From SIG459 sp045638085 (GTDB lineage Bacteria; Bacillota; Clostridia; Oscillospirales; Oscillospiraceae), in NCBI GenBank assembly GCA_045638085.1, contig JAZUAQ010000021.1:1-5925 (forward strand): a DNA stretch of 5,925 nucleotides. The letters are read 5' to 3'. This document shows, one piece after another, positions 1 to 5,855 of the stretch. The position numbers and the translations under genes are program-made. The notes under the pieces were generated by a model. It searched no databases. It was not told where the DNA came from and was given only the letters and a program-made list of their open reading frames with translations. Numbering within the stretch: the first letter of the stretch is position 1; each line of letters opens with the position of its first letter.

Positions 1-156
<156 letters not shown>

Positions 157-172
157 GTTAAATTCCTTTCTG

Positions 173-418
173 TCAAATGGCGGAATAGGCGGTCTTGGTG
201 CTTACGCCGGGGAGACGGCCTATTTTTCCTGAAATGCTGCTTATAACATCCTGAGGGGCATCGATGGCTATAGATATTATGTTAACCTTTCTTTCCCTGT
301 AGGGGATGCCCATTCTTCCCAGAATATAGTTTGCGTTTTCGTGGAGTATTGCGTTTATCTTTTCAACAGCATCGCCGTTTTCCACGATGATACCTATAAG
401 TGCGACTCTTGTTTCCAC
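173..418 (-). CDS. TM1266-family iron-only hydrogenase system putative regulator
   Basis: An 81-residue protein, full length for this small family of about 80-85 residues. It starts with GTG at 418-416, preceded by AAAGGAG (425-431) at a 6-nt spacing, and ends with TGA at 175-173. Features typical of the family are a beta-strand opening with VALIGIIVEN, the central RMGIPYRERKVNIIS segment (about residues 34-48), IAIDAPQDVISSISGKIGRLPG (about 50-71) and the ending VSTKTAYSAI. The family is predicted to have a ferredoxin-like ACT/NikR-C-terminal-like fold and is named for its association with [FeFe]-hydrogenase maturation genes; no biochemical role is firmly established that I know of. No DNA-binding helix-turn-helix is visible, so 'regulator' is a family label. 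It sits 16 nt ahead of a lipoprotein gene and behind a leader with a terminator, so its expression is probably attenuated. Confidence 0.88.
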   Translation of the reverse strand: METRVALIGIIVENGDAVEKINAILHENANYILGRMGIPYRERKVNIISIAIDAPQDVISSISGKIGRLPGVSTKTAYSAI

Positions 419-440
419 TTTATTCTCCTTTCATAGACGC

Positions 441-476
441 AAAAAGGGCAACTGCAGCCGAAAGATGCAGTTACCC
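441..476 (-). terminator. Intrinsic terminator in the leader of the TM1266-family gene
   Basis: Read on the minus strand, an 11-bp stem with one G-U wobble (plus-strand arms 446-456 and 466-476) encloses a 9-nt loop and is followed directly by five T residues (445-441). The T tract is on the minus side only, so it acts on minus-strand transcripts. Its end lies only about 10 nt before the ribosome binding site at 425-431, leaving no room for a promoter between it and the gene. It must therefore sit inside the gene's own leader, or in apbE read-through RNA, which points to conditional termination. Confidence 0.8.
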
Positions 477-601
477 CATAGTTAACAGTATGTATGCAGC
501 GGCCGTGAAAGAGAACGCATCTCGCCCACAGCGGCTTTTATGGAGGAATCAGATCTTTCGCCGCAATAAAATTTTGGCGTCAGAGGTTTATTTCCAAGTT
601 T

Positions 602-630
602 ATTTTACTATATTTTTTGTTTGGGCGCAA
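602..630 (-). promoter_or_regulatory. Candidate sigma-A promoter for the TM1266-family transcript
   Basis: The minus strand has -35 TTGCGC at 630-625 and -10 TAAAAT at 607-602 with a 17-nt spacer rich in A. The -10 matches five of six consensus bases, but the -35 only the TTG. An overlapping TATAGT (612-607) is an alternative -10 with a poorer -35. It begins 8 nt past the apbE stop codon. Position and spacing are good; the sequence match is moderate. Confidence 0.4.
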
Positions 631-637
631 GAAAAAA

Positions 638-1651
638 TTATTTTTCGAAGCGCTCTTCAAAGCCGTCAGAATAATGAAGATCCATATCCTCGGTGATGAA
701 AACAGCCCATGTGTCGGGAAGGGAATTGATAAGAGCCATACCTTCCTCAAGACCCAAGGCAAAGGCGGTGGTGCTCAATGCGTCGCAATCGGTGCTTTTT
801 GCGCTTATGATGCTGACGGAGATGAGACCGTTATTGAGGCTTCGTCCCGTTTTTGGGTCAAGGATATGGTGATAAGTTTCGCCGTCTTGCTCAAACCAGC
901 GCTGATAAACGCCGCTTGTAACAACGCTCATATCAGAGACGGAAATGGTGTCTATAACCTGATTTGAATCGCGGTAGGGATACTGTATGCCTATTTTGAA
1001 ATCGCTGCCGTCGGGCTTTGTGCCGAGGCAGAGAATGTTGCCGCCCAAATCGATTATGGCGCTTTCAACGCCCCTTGAGCGGAGAAAATCCGCAAGGGCA
1101 TCGGCAATATAGCCCTTTGCGATGGCACCGAGGTCAATAACCGCTTCAGCATCAGCCAAAGTGACGCGGCTGCCTTCAAGACTGATTTTTTCGTAACCTG
1201 TATGCATCAGCGCATCGGCAATGTCTTCGTCGGAGGGGAGAGCGGGGGCATCGGAGGAAAAAGCGTACATATCGCTGACGGCACCCATGGTTATATCAAA
1301 GCGTCCGCCGCTTATTGCACAGTAATCAAGAGCGGTTTCAATAAGCGCAAAAAGCTCAGGAGAAACTTCCGCGCTGCCTTCGCTGTTGAGCTTAAAAAGC
1401 TCGCTTTCGGGATCGGTGCGGGAGAAGATTTTTTCATATTCTTCGCAGAGGGCAAGGCACTCGTCGAGCTGGGCTGCGTCGGTCTCGGAATAGACGGTGA
1501 GAGAGACAACAGTGTCCAGATAAAAGCCGGTTTTTGTATATTTTTCAGCGCTTTGCAAGTTAATGGAAGCGCAGGCAGATAATGAAAAAATTAACAAAAG
1601 CGATAAGGAAAATATTAACGGTAAATAAAGTTTTTTTATAGCGCGCAGCAT
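638..1651 (-). CDS. apbE: FAD:protein FMN transferase (ApbE), lipoprotein
   Basis: A 337-residue protein starting at ATG 1651-1649, preceded by AAGGAG (1658-1663), and ending in TAA. It begins with a basic/hydrophobic signal and the lipobox LSAC with Cys27, so it should be anchored on the outer face of the membrane. Family motifs are all present: FYLDTVVSLTVY (43-54), DLGAIAKGYIAD (173-184), DLGGN (201-205), HHILDPKTGRS (261-271) and the metal-binding STDCDALSTTAFALG (286-300). Length is normal for the family. ApbE uses FAD and Mg2+ to attach FMN through a phosphoester bond to the Thr/Ser of a D-x-x-[ST]-x-A-T site in membrane redox proteins. Candidate substrates lie just across the divergent promoter: RnfD (Thr157) and RnfG (Thr155). 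The identification rests on the motifs; the substrate pairing is inferred from family knowledge and gene context. Confidence 0.96.
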   Translation of the reverse strand: MLRAIKKLYLPLIFSLSLLLIFSLSACASINLQSAEKYTKTGFYLDTVVSLTVYSETDAAQLDECLALCEEYEKIFSRTDPESELFKLNSEGSAEVSPELFALIETALDYCAISGGRFDITMGAVSDMYAFSSDAPALPSDEDIADALMHTGYEKISLEGSRVTLADAEAVIDLGAIAKGYIADALADFLRSRGVESAIIDLGGNILCLGTKPDGSDFKIGIQYPYRDSNQVIDTISVSDMSVVTSGVYQRWFEQDGETYHHILDPKTGRSLNNGLISVSIISAKSTDCDALSTTAFALGLEEGMALINSLPDTWAVFITEDMDLHYSDGFEERFEK

Positions 1652-1782
1652 AGTTTGCTCCTTGCGTTTGACGAATTTTGTTGATATAATCTACTTTGTA
1701 TTTTATATACTCTGTTCGTTTTTGCAAGTCCCATTTTCACAGCAAAAAATTAAAGTTGATTATAATCGAAGGAGGAAGCAGA
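1652..1782. promoter_or_regulatory. Divergent promoter region between apbE and the rnf operon
   Basis: An AT-rich 131-bp gap serves two genes reading outward. For rnf (plus), TTGATA at 1681-1686 pairs with TATATA at 1704-1709 (17-nt spacer), or with TATACT at 1706-1711 (19-nt spacer). TTGCGT 1662-1667 with TATAAT 1685-1690 (17-nt spacer) is an alternative. For apbE (minus), TTGCAA at 1727-1722 pairs with TAAAAT at 1705-1700 (16-nt spacer). The opposing candidate promoters overlap, so the two genes may share control. An imperfect direct repeat (1680-1691 and 1755-1767), the second copy containing a 10-bp palindrome, may be an operator. No Rex-type operator was seen. The existence of promoters here is near certain; the exact boxes are not. 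Confidence 0.6.
1769..1775 (+). promoter_or_regulatory. Ribosome binding site that sets the rnfC start
   Basis: AAGGAGG lies 7 nt before GTG 1783-1785. No comparable site precedes the in-frame ATG at 1696, and the 29 residues between the two (Phe-, Lys- and Ser-rich, encoded by promoter-like AT-rich DNA) do not look like an RnfC N-terminus. This fixes the start at 1783. Confidence 0.9.
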
Positions 1783-3153
1783 GTGTCAATCAAACTGCTG
1801 CACGGTGCTCACGTACCGCACAGAAAAAACACTGCAGAATGCGCTCCACAGCGTATCCCTGTAACTGCAGGCACAATGATCACCATTCCCGTTTCCATGA
1901 ACATCGGTGCCCCCGCAAAGGCCGTTGTGAAGGTTAACGATCTGGTGAAAGTTGGTCAGCTGATTGCAGAACCCGGTGGCTTTGTCTCCGCACCCGTTTA
2001 TGCGGGCGTATCCGGCAAGGTCAAGAAACTCGATGAAGTCCTTTTGTTCCACGGCGCCAGCTGCCAGGCCATCGTTATCGAGGCTGACGGCGAGCAGGCT
2101 GTCTATGAAGGAATTGAGGCACCCACCCTCAGCGATCTTCCCAGCTTTATCGATGCCATCCGCGCAAGCGGTGTTGTCGGTCTCGGCGGCGCAGGTTTTC
2201 CCACCTCCGTCAAGCTGAATGTTGCTCCCGAAAAGGTTGAGTATATCTGCATCAATGGCGCAGAATGCGAGCCTTACATCACTGCCGATACCCGCACCAT
2301 GCTGGATGACGCAGAACTCCTTGTTGAAGGCATTGAGCTTCTCGAAAAGTATTTTGATCCCAAGAAGATCATCATCGGCATCGAGGATAACAAGCCCAAG
2401 TGCATCAAGAACATGAAGGAACTGTGCAAGGGTCTGGACTATGTTGATGTCCGCGCTCTTCCCGCACTTTATCCCCAGGGCGGCGAGAAGGTTATGATTC
2501 ATAACACCACCGGCCGCATTGTTCCCGAAGGCAAGCTCCCCATCGATGTGGGCTGCGTTGTCATCAACCCCTCCACCCTCGTTGGTATCGCAAGATACGT
2601 CAAGACCGGTATGCCCCTCGTTGAAAAGTATGTCACCGTTGACGGCAGCGCAATCGCCAACCCCATGAACGTTATTGCCCCCATCGGCATGAGCGTCAAG
2701 CAGGTTGTTGAATTTACCGGCGGCTATAAGTGCGAGCCCAAGAAGATAGTCCTCGGCGGACCTATGATGGGTGTTTCTGTGCCCTCTGACGATGAAGTCG
2801 TTGTCAAGAACACCGGCGCTATCCTCTGCTTCGATGAGCGCGATGCCCGTCCTCCCGTCACCACCGACTGCATCAAGTGCGGCAGATGCATCAATACCTG
2901 CCCCCTGAACCTGATGCCTGCCCACATTGAAACCGCTTATAAGCTGGAAAAGGGCGACGAGCTGAAGAAGCTCAAGGTCAATCTCTGCATGGAATGCGGC
3001 TGCTGCGCATTCGTATGCCCCGCAAAGCGTCCTCTTGTTCAGGTCAACAAGCTGGCAAAGGCAATGCTTTGGGATTATAACGCCAAGCTGAAGGCTGATG
3101 CAGAAAAGGCAGCCAAGAAGGCAGAGGCAGAAAAGGAGGCAGCAAATGTCTAA
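1783..3153 (+). CDS. rnfC: Rnf electron transport complex subunit C (NADH-binding, two 4Fe-4S motifs)
   Basis: A 456-residue peripheral subunit of the ion-pumping ferredoxin:NAD+ oxidoreductase, starting at GTG 1783 (MSIKLLHGAHVPHRKN). From N to C: an RnfC N-terminal barrel-sandwich domain (about 25-105), then a complex I 51-kDa-like flavin/NADH domain with GLGGAGFPT (133-141) and NGAECEPY (158-165), an SLBB-like region with LGGPMMG (324-330), and a ferredoxin-type domain. The latter has Cys363, 366, 369, 373-Pro and Cys402, 405, 408, 412-Pro, two complete CxxCxxCxxxCP motifs; Cys407 is an extra cysteine. The last 20 residues are a Lys/Ala/Glu-rich tail. In the family, RnfC exchanges electrons with NAD(H) on the cytoplasmic side. 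The C-D-G-E-A order matches clostridial rnf operons. The stop overlaps rnfD by 8 nt, suggesting coupled translation. Confidence 0.97.
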   Translation: MSIKLLHGAHVPHRKNTAECAPQRIPVTAGTMITIPVSMNIGAPAKAVVKVNDLVKVGQLIAEPGGFVSAPVYAGVSGKVKKLDEVLLFHGASCQAIVIEADGEQAVYEGIEAPTLSDLPSFIDAIRASGVVGLGGAGFPTSVKLNVAPEKVEYICINGAECEPYITADTRTMLDDAELLVEGIELLEKYFDPKKIIIGIEDNKPKCIKNMKELCKGLDYVDVRALPALYPQGGEKVMIHNTTGRIVPEGKLPIDVGCVVINPSTLVGIARYVKTGMPLVEKYVTVDGSAIANPMNVIAPIGMSVKQVVEFTGGYKCEPKKIVLGGPMMGVSVPSDDEVVVKNTGAILCFDERDARPPVTTDCIKCGRCINTCPLNLMPAHIETAYKLEKGDELKKLKVNLCMECGCCAFVCPAKRPLVQVNKLAKAMLWDYNAKLKADAEKAAKKAEAEKEAANV

Positions 3154-4078
3154 TCTTATAGTTTCTGTATCTCCTCATCTTACCCATAAGGACTCCACCA
3201 GAACCATAATGCGCGATGTGCTTATCGCACTTCTTCCCGCAGTAGTCGCTTCCATCGTAATCTTTGGCTGGAGAGCTCTGCTCCTCACCATCGTCTGCGT
3301 TGGAACTGCTGTGTTCTGGGAGTGGGCCTTCCAGAAGATTTGCAAGCGCAAGACCACCATCGGTGACCTTTCCGCTGCCGTTACCGGTCTTATCCTTGCA
3401 ATGAACCTTCCCGTTGGACTTCCCCTTTGGCAGGCTGCCTTCGGTACCCTCGTGGCTATCGTTGTTGTAAAGCAGCTTTTCGGCGGCATTGGCTATAACT
3501 TCGCCAACCCCGCAATCACCGCCCGCGTTGTTATGCTCATCGCTTTCGCAGGCACTATGACCACCTGGGCAGCTCCCAACTTCGTTTTCGGCGCTGACGC
3601 AGTCTCCGCCGCAACTCCTCTGGCAGTTCTCAAAGACGGCGGCAGCTATTCTCTGCTGAACCTCTTCATCGGTACCGTAGGCGGCAGTATGGGTGAGACC
3701 AGCGCACTGGCTCTCCTCATCGGCTTTGTATATCTCCTCTGCCGCAGAGTTATCACCTGGCACACTCCCGTTGCCTTCATCGGCACCGTGTTCGTTCTCG
3801 CTCTTGTTAAGGGCGGCTTCGTATTCGGTCTTGCTGAGATTCTGGCAGGCGGCGTGTTCCTCGGCGCCATCTTCATGGCTACCGACTATGTCACCACTCC
3901 CCAGACTCCCTGGGGCCGCGTGATCTTCGGTATAGGCTGCGGACTTATCACCTGCCTCATCCGCTTCTTCGGCAACTATCCCGAAGGCGTGTCCTTCTCC
4001 ATCCTGCTGATGAATATCCTCACTCCTTATATCAGCAATTGGACTGCAAAGAAACCTCTGGGAGGTGTTGAAGCATGA
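3146..4078 (+). CDS. rnfD: Rnf complex subunit D (membrane, covalent FMN)
   Basis: A 310-residue polytopic membrane protein. The start is ATG 3146, placed 6 nt after AAGGAGG (3133-3139) and giving the expected N-terminus MSNLIVSVSPHLTHKD; an in-frame ATG at 3098 lies within rnfC and adds only an Arg/Gln-rich stretch. Roughly nine or ten hydrophobic helices are visible, along with the conserved GYNFANPA (116-123). The FMN site is DAVSAATPLA (151-160): Asp151, Ser154, Ala156 and Thr157 fit the D-x-x-[ST]-x-A-T rule for ApbE, with FMN predicted on Thr157. The usual Gly before the Ala is Ala155 here. RnfD resembles NqrB and, in the family, takes part in membrane electron transfer and ion translocation. 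The gene overlaps rnfC by 8 nt and rnfG by 4 nt (ATGA). Confidence 0.96.
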   Translation: MSNLIVSVSPHLTHKDSTRTIMRDVLIALLPAVVASIVIFGWRALLLTIVCVGTAVFWEWAFQKICKRKTTIGDLSAAVTGLILAMNLPVGLPLWQAAFGTLVAIVVVKQLFGGIGYNFANPAITARVVMLIAFAGTMTTWAAPNFVFGADAVSAATPLAVLKDGGSYSLLNLFIGTVGGSMGETSALALLIGFVYLLCRRVITWHTPVAFIGTVFVLALVKGGFVFGLAEILAGGVFLGAIFMATDYVTTPQTPWGRVIFGIGCGLITCLIRFFGNYPEGVSFSILLMNILTPYISNWTAKKPLGGVEA

Positions 4079-4608
4079 AAAGTACCGTAAAAGCTGATTT
4101 CGTTATGCCCATTCTGGTGCTCATGCTCATCTGCCTTGTTATGAGCGGTCTGCTTGCAGCCACCAACTTCATCACTGAGCCCATCATCACCGAAGGCGAC
4201 ATCGCCCGCGCCGAGCAGGCTCGTATCGATGCTCTTCCCGAAGCAGACGGCTTTGCCAAGCTGGATGTAGCTCTGGAAGGCAGTACCGTCACTGAGGTGT
4301 ATGAGGCAACCAACGGCGCCGGCTATGTTTTCATGATTGAAACCACTGGTTACGGCGCAAAGGGCTCTCTCCAGATTATTTGCTCCATCGACTCCGAAGG
4401 CAAGATTGTTTCCACCAATACTCTTGCCCATGACGAGACCCCCGGTCTTGGCACCAAGGTCACCGAGGATGGCTTCCGCAGCCAGTTCCCCGGCAAGGAC
4501 GCTTCTCTCAGCGGTGTTGATACCATTTCCGGCGCTACCATTTCTTCCGGCGCATACGTCAGAGCGATTGCAGACGCTTTTGCCGCATATGAATCCATCA
4601 CTAAGTAA
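4075..4608 (+). CDS. rnfG: Rnf complex subunit G (FMN-binding, single membrane anchor)
   Basis: A 177-residue protein starting at an ATG that overlaps the rnfD stop (ATGA), with GGAGGT at 4061-4066. One N-terminal membrane helix (about 9-31) is followed by an extracytoplasmic FMN-binding domain related to NqrC. Conserved parts are ETPGLGTKV (121-129) and the covalent FMN site DTISGATISSGA (149-160), a textbook S-G-A-T with FMN predicted on Thr155 by the ApbE rule. Length is close to other clostridial RnfG proteins. In the complex it passes electrons between the other membrane redox centres via its FMN. Nothing looks damaged. A 17-nt gap holding AAAGGAGGT separates it from rnfE. Confidence 0.96.
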   Translation: MKSTVKADFVMPILVLMLICLVMSGLLAATNFITEPIITEGDIARAEQARIDALPEADGFAKLDVALEGSTVTEVYEATNGAGYVFMIETTGYGAKGSLQIICSIDSEGKIVSTNTLAHDETPGLGTKVTEDGFRSQFPGKDASLSGVDTISGATISSGAYVRAIADAFAAYESITK

Positions 4609-4625
4609 AGGAGGTACGGGAAATA

Positions 4626-5330
4626 ATGGCTAAAACCAATAAGCTTTCTATTCTGCTTAACGGCATTATCAAGGAAAACCCTGTTCTCGTACTTGTCCTT
4701 GGTACTTGCCCCACTCTTGCAGTTACCACCCAGACCGTCAACGCATTCGGCATGGGCGCTGCTGCAACCGCAGTTCTGCTTTTCTCCAATATCGCAATTT
4801 CTCTTCTGAGAAAGATCATTCCCGATAAGGTTCGCATTCCCTGCTACATAGTCCTCATAGCTGCCGCAGTTACCATTGTTCAGATGGTTCTCAATGCATT
4901 CGCATACAGCATTTATGAGTCTCTGGGTCTGTTCCTTCCCCTTATTGTTGTTAACTGCATCATCCTCGGCCGCGCCGAGATGTTTGCAAATAAGAACACT
5001 GTTGTTGACTCCGCTCTGGACGCTATCGGCATGGGTATCGGCTTCACCCTTACCCTCTTCGTCATGGCCTCCATCCGTGAGATCTTCGGCGCAGGCAGCT
5101 GGATGGGATTTGAAATTCCCGTTCTCTGCGACAACACCATTGGCATTATGACCATGGCACCCGGCGGCTTCGCCATATTCGGTATCCTGATCGCCGTTGT
5201 TAACAAGTTCTTCACCAATAAGCCCAAGAAGACCGAGTTCGGCTGCGAAAACTGCCCCACTGCAGGCATTTGCGGCAAGCTCAGCTGCGCCGGCTGCAAG
5301 GAAGAGAAGAAGGAGGTTGTTGCTGAATGA
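4626..5330 (+). CDS. rnfE: Rnf complex subunit E (membrane, 2Fe-2S cysteines, Cys-rich tail)
   Basis: A 234-residue membrane protein with about six helices, preceded by AAAGGAGGT (4607-4615). The paired motifs GTCPTLAV (Cys28) and VVNCIILGRAE (Cys111) are the family's cysteines that, together with two from RnfA, hold a 2Fe-2S cluster within the membrane. Basic residues at the N-terminus and in the loop after helix 2 (LLRKIIPDKVR, 61-70) suggest a cytoplasmic N-terminus, opposite to RnfA. After the last helix there is a hydrophilic tail (about 198-234) with five cysteines at 207, 210, 216, 221 and 224, then KEEKKEVVAE. The family core does not need this tail; it may bind metal or iron-sulfur, or be redox-active. 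The stop overlaps the rnfA start by 4 nt (ATGA). Confidence 0.96.
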   Translation: MAKTNKLSILLNGIIKENPVLVLVLGTCPTLAVTTQTVNAFGMGAAATAVLLFSNIAISLLRKIIPDKVRIPCYIVLIAAAVTIVQMVLNAFAYSIYESLGLFLPLIVVNCIILGRAEMFANKNTVVDSALDAIGMGIGFTLTLFVMASIREIFGAGSWMGFEIPVLCDNTIGIMTMAPGGFAIFGILIAVVNKFFTNKPKKTEFGCENCPTAGICGKLSCAGCKEEKKEVVAE

Positions 5331-5771
5331 AAGAAATTATTGCAATAATCCTGACTGCTGCTCTGGTTAATAACTATGTTCTCTCTCAGTTCCTTGGTAT
5401 TTGCCCCTTCCTCGGCGTTTCCAAGAAGCTGGATCAGGCAACCGGTATGTCCATCGCAGTTATCTTCGTTATGCTGCTTGCAACTGCAGTTACCTGGCCC
5501 ATTCAGATTTATGTGCTCAACCCCAACGGCCTTGCATATATGCAGACCATCGTTTTCATCCTTGTCATTGCAGCTCTTGTTCAGCTGGTTGAAATCGTTC
5601 TGAAGAAGTATATCCCCGGTCTCCACAAGTCTCTGGGTGTTTATCTTCCCCTCATCACCACCAACTGCGCAGTTCTCGGTGTCTGCATCAGCAATATCAC
5701 CGCTGAATACAACTTTGTTCAGGCAATGTTCAACTCCCTTGGCTCCGGCCTTGGATTCTTCCTTGCAATGG
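5327..5771 (+). CDS. rnfA: Rnf complex subunit A, 3' end lost to adapter chimera
   Basis: The start codon overlaps the rnfE stop (ATGA), with AAGGAGGT at 5310-5317. The genuine part is 148 codons: MKEIIAIILTAALVNN, then LGICPFLGVSKKLD with Cys26, and LITTNCAVLGV with Cys114. These are RnfA's two cysteines for the membrane 2Fe-2S cluster shared with RnfE. Lysines after helix 1 suggest a topology inverted relative to RnfE, as known for this pair. A full RnfA has about 190 residues, so roughly 40 are missing. The frame continues formally to a TAG at 5804-5806, but residues 149-159 (EVGGQAGLGRQ) are translated adapter sequence and should be ignored. rnfB would normally follow and is absent for the same reason. 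The gene itself is probably intact in the organism. Confidence 0.95.
5702..5771 (+). repeat. First copy of an artefactual 70-nt duplication (genomic copy, inside rnfA)
   Basis: These 70 bases are identical to 5856-5925. They encode rnfA codons 126-148 plus one base and are continuous with upstream rnfA, so this copy is the real genomic one. Its right edge is exactly where adapter sequence starts. Confidence 0.95.
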
Positions 5772-5855
5772 AAGTCGGAGGCCAAGCGGGCTTAGGAAGA
5801 CAATAGAGAGGGACAACTCCTTGGCTCACAGAACGACATGGCTACGATCCGACTT
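5772..5855 (+). other. DNBSEQ/MGI library adapters flanking a 10-nt barcode
   Basis: Bases 5772-5803 (32 nt, starting AAGTCGGAGGCCAAGCGG) match the MGI/BGI read-1 adapter as I remember it, with one difference at 5790 (G for T). Bases 5804-5813 (TAGAGAGGGA) are a 10-nt sample barcode. Bases 5814-5855 (42 nt, starting CAACTCCTTGGCTCACAGAA and ending ATCCGACTT) are the exact reverse complement of the read-2 adapter. The order, lengths and orientation match the circularised library molecule. This is synthetic DNA, not part of the organism. Confidence 0.96.

Larger units (their letters stand above)
419..637 (-). promoter_or_regulatory. Non-coding leader with candidate promoter and attenuator, upstream of the TM1266-family gene
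   Basis: No credible gene lies here. On the minus strand, just past the apbE stop, TTGCGC (630-625) and TAAAAT (607-602) are spaced by exactly 17 nt, giving a plausible promoter with transcription starting near 595. The RNA would have a leader of about 175 nt before the GTG start. Within it I see a small hairpin (arms 511-514 and 520-523) inside an outer stem (502-507 with 529-535, one bulged base), then the terminator at 441-476. An 8-nt segment at 553-560 is complementary to the terminator loop (459-466). I looked for TPP, T-box, fluoride, guanidine, preQ1 and tetrahydrofolate cores and recognised none. The leader could respond to a ligand or protein, but which one is unknown. Confidence 0.5.

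Noticed and set aside
419..435. Mini-ORF ATG-AAA-GGA-GAA-TAA before the TM1266-family start
   Set aside because: It is the ribosome binding site itself read as codons; four residues with no Shine-Dalgarno of its own is probably chance.
419..595. TPP (THI) riboswitch
   Set aside because: None of the conserved CTGAGA or ACCTGAT core segments could be found on the minus strand of the leader.
625..660. Intrinsic terminator directly at the end of apbE (GAAGAGCGCTTC hairpin then T-rich DNA)
   Set aside because: Only a 4-bp stem, inside the coding sequence, with the T tract separated by several A residues; too weak to call.
400..967. Plus-strand frames at 400-696 and 617-967
   Set aside because: They cover the leader and the 3' part of apbE antisense; no ribosome binding site, no family resemblance.
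1736..1766. TTCACA ... TATAAT as the rnf promoter
   Set aside because: Transcription would start within or after the ribosome binding site at 1769-1775, and the spacer would be 19 nt.
1786..2925. Long open frame (379 codons) on the minus strand opposite rnfC
   Set aside because: It is a shadow of the strongly biased rnfC codons: rich in Gly, Asp, Asn and Ala with no recognisable domain or ribosome binding site, while the plus strand encodes a full RnfC.
3044..3763. Open frame (239 codons) on the minus strand opposite rnfD
   Set aside because: Low-complexity Gly/Asp/Ser/Lys composition that mirrors membrane-protein codons in rnfD; no motif or start signal.
4913..5785. Open frame (290 codons) on the minus strand opposite rnfE/rnfA
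   Set aside because: Shadow of two well-supported membrane genes, and its start lies in adapter sequence.
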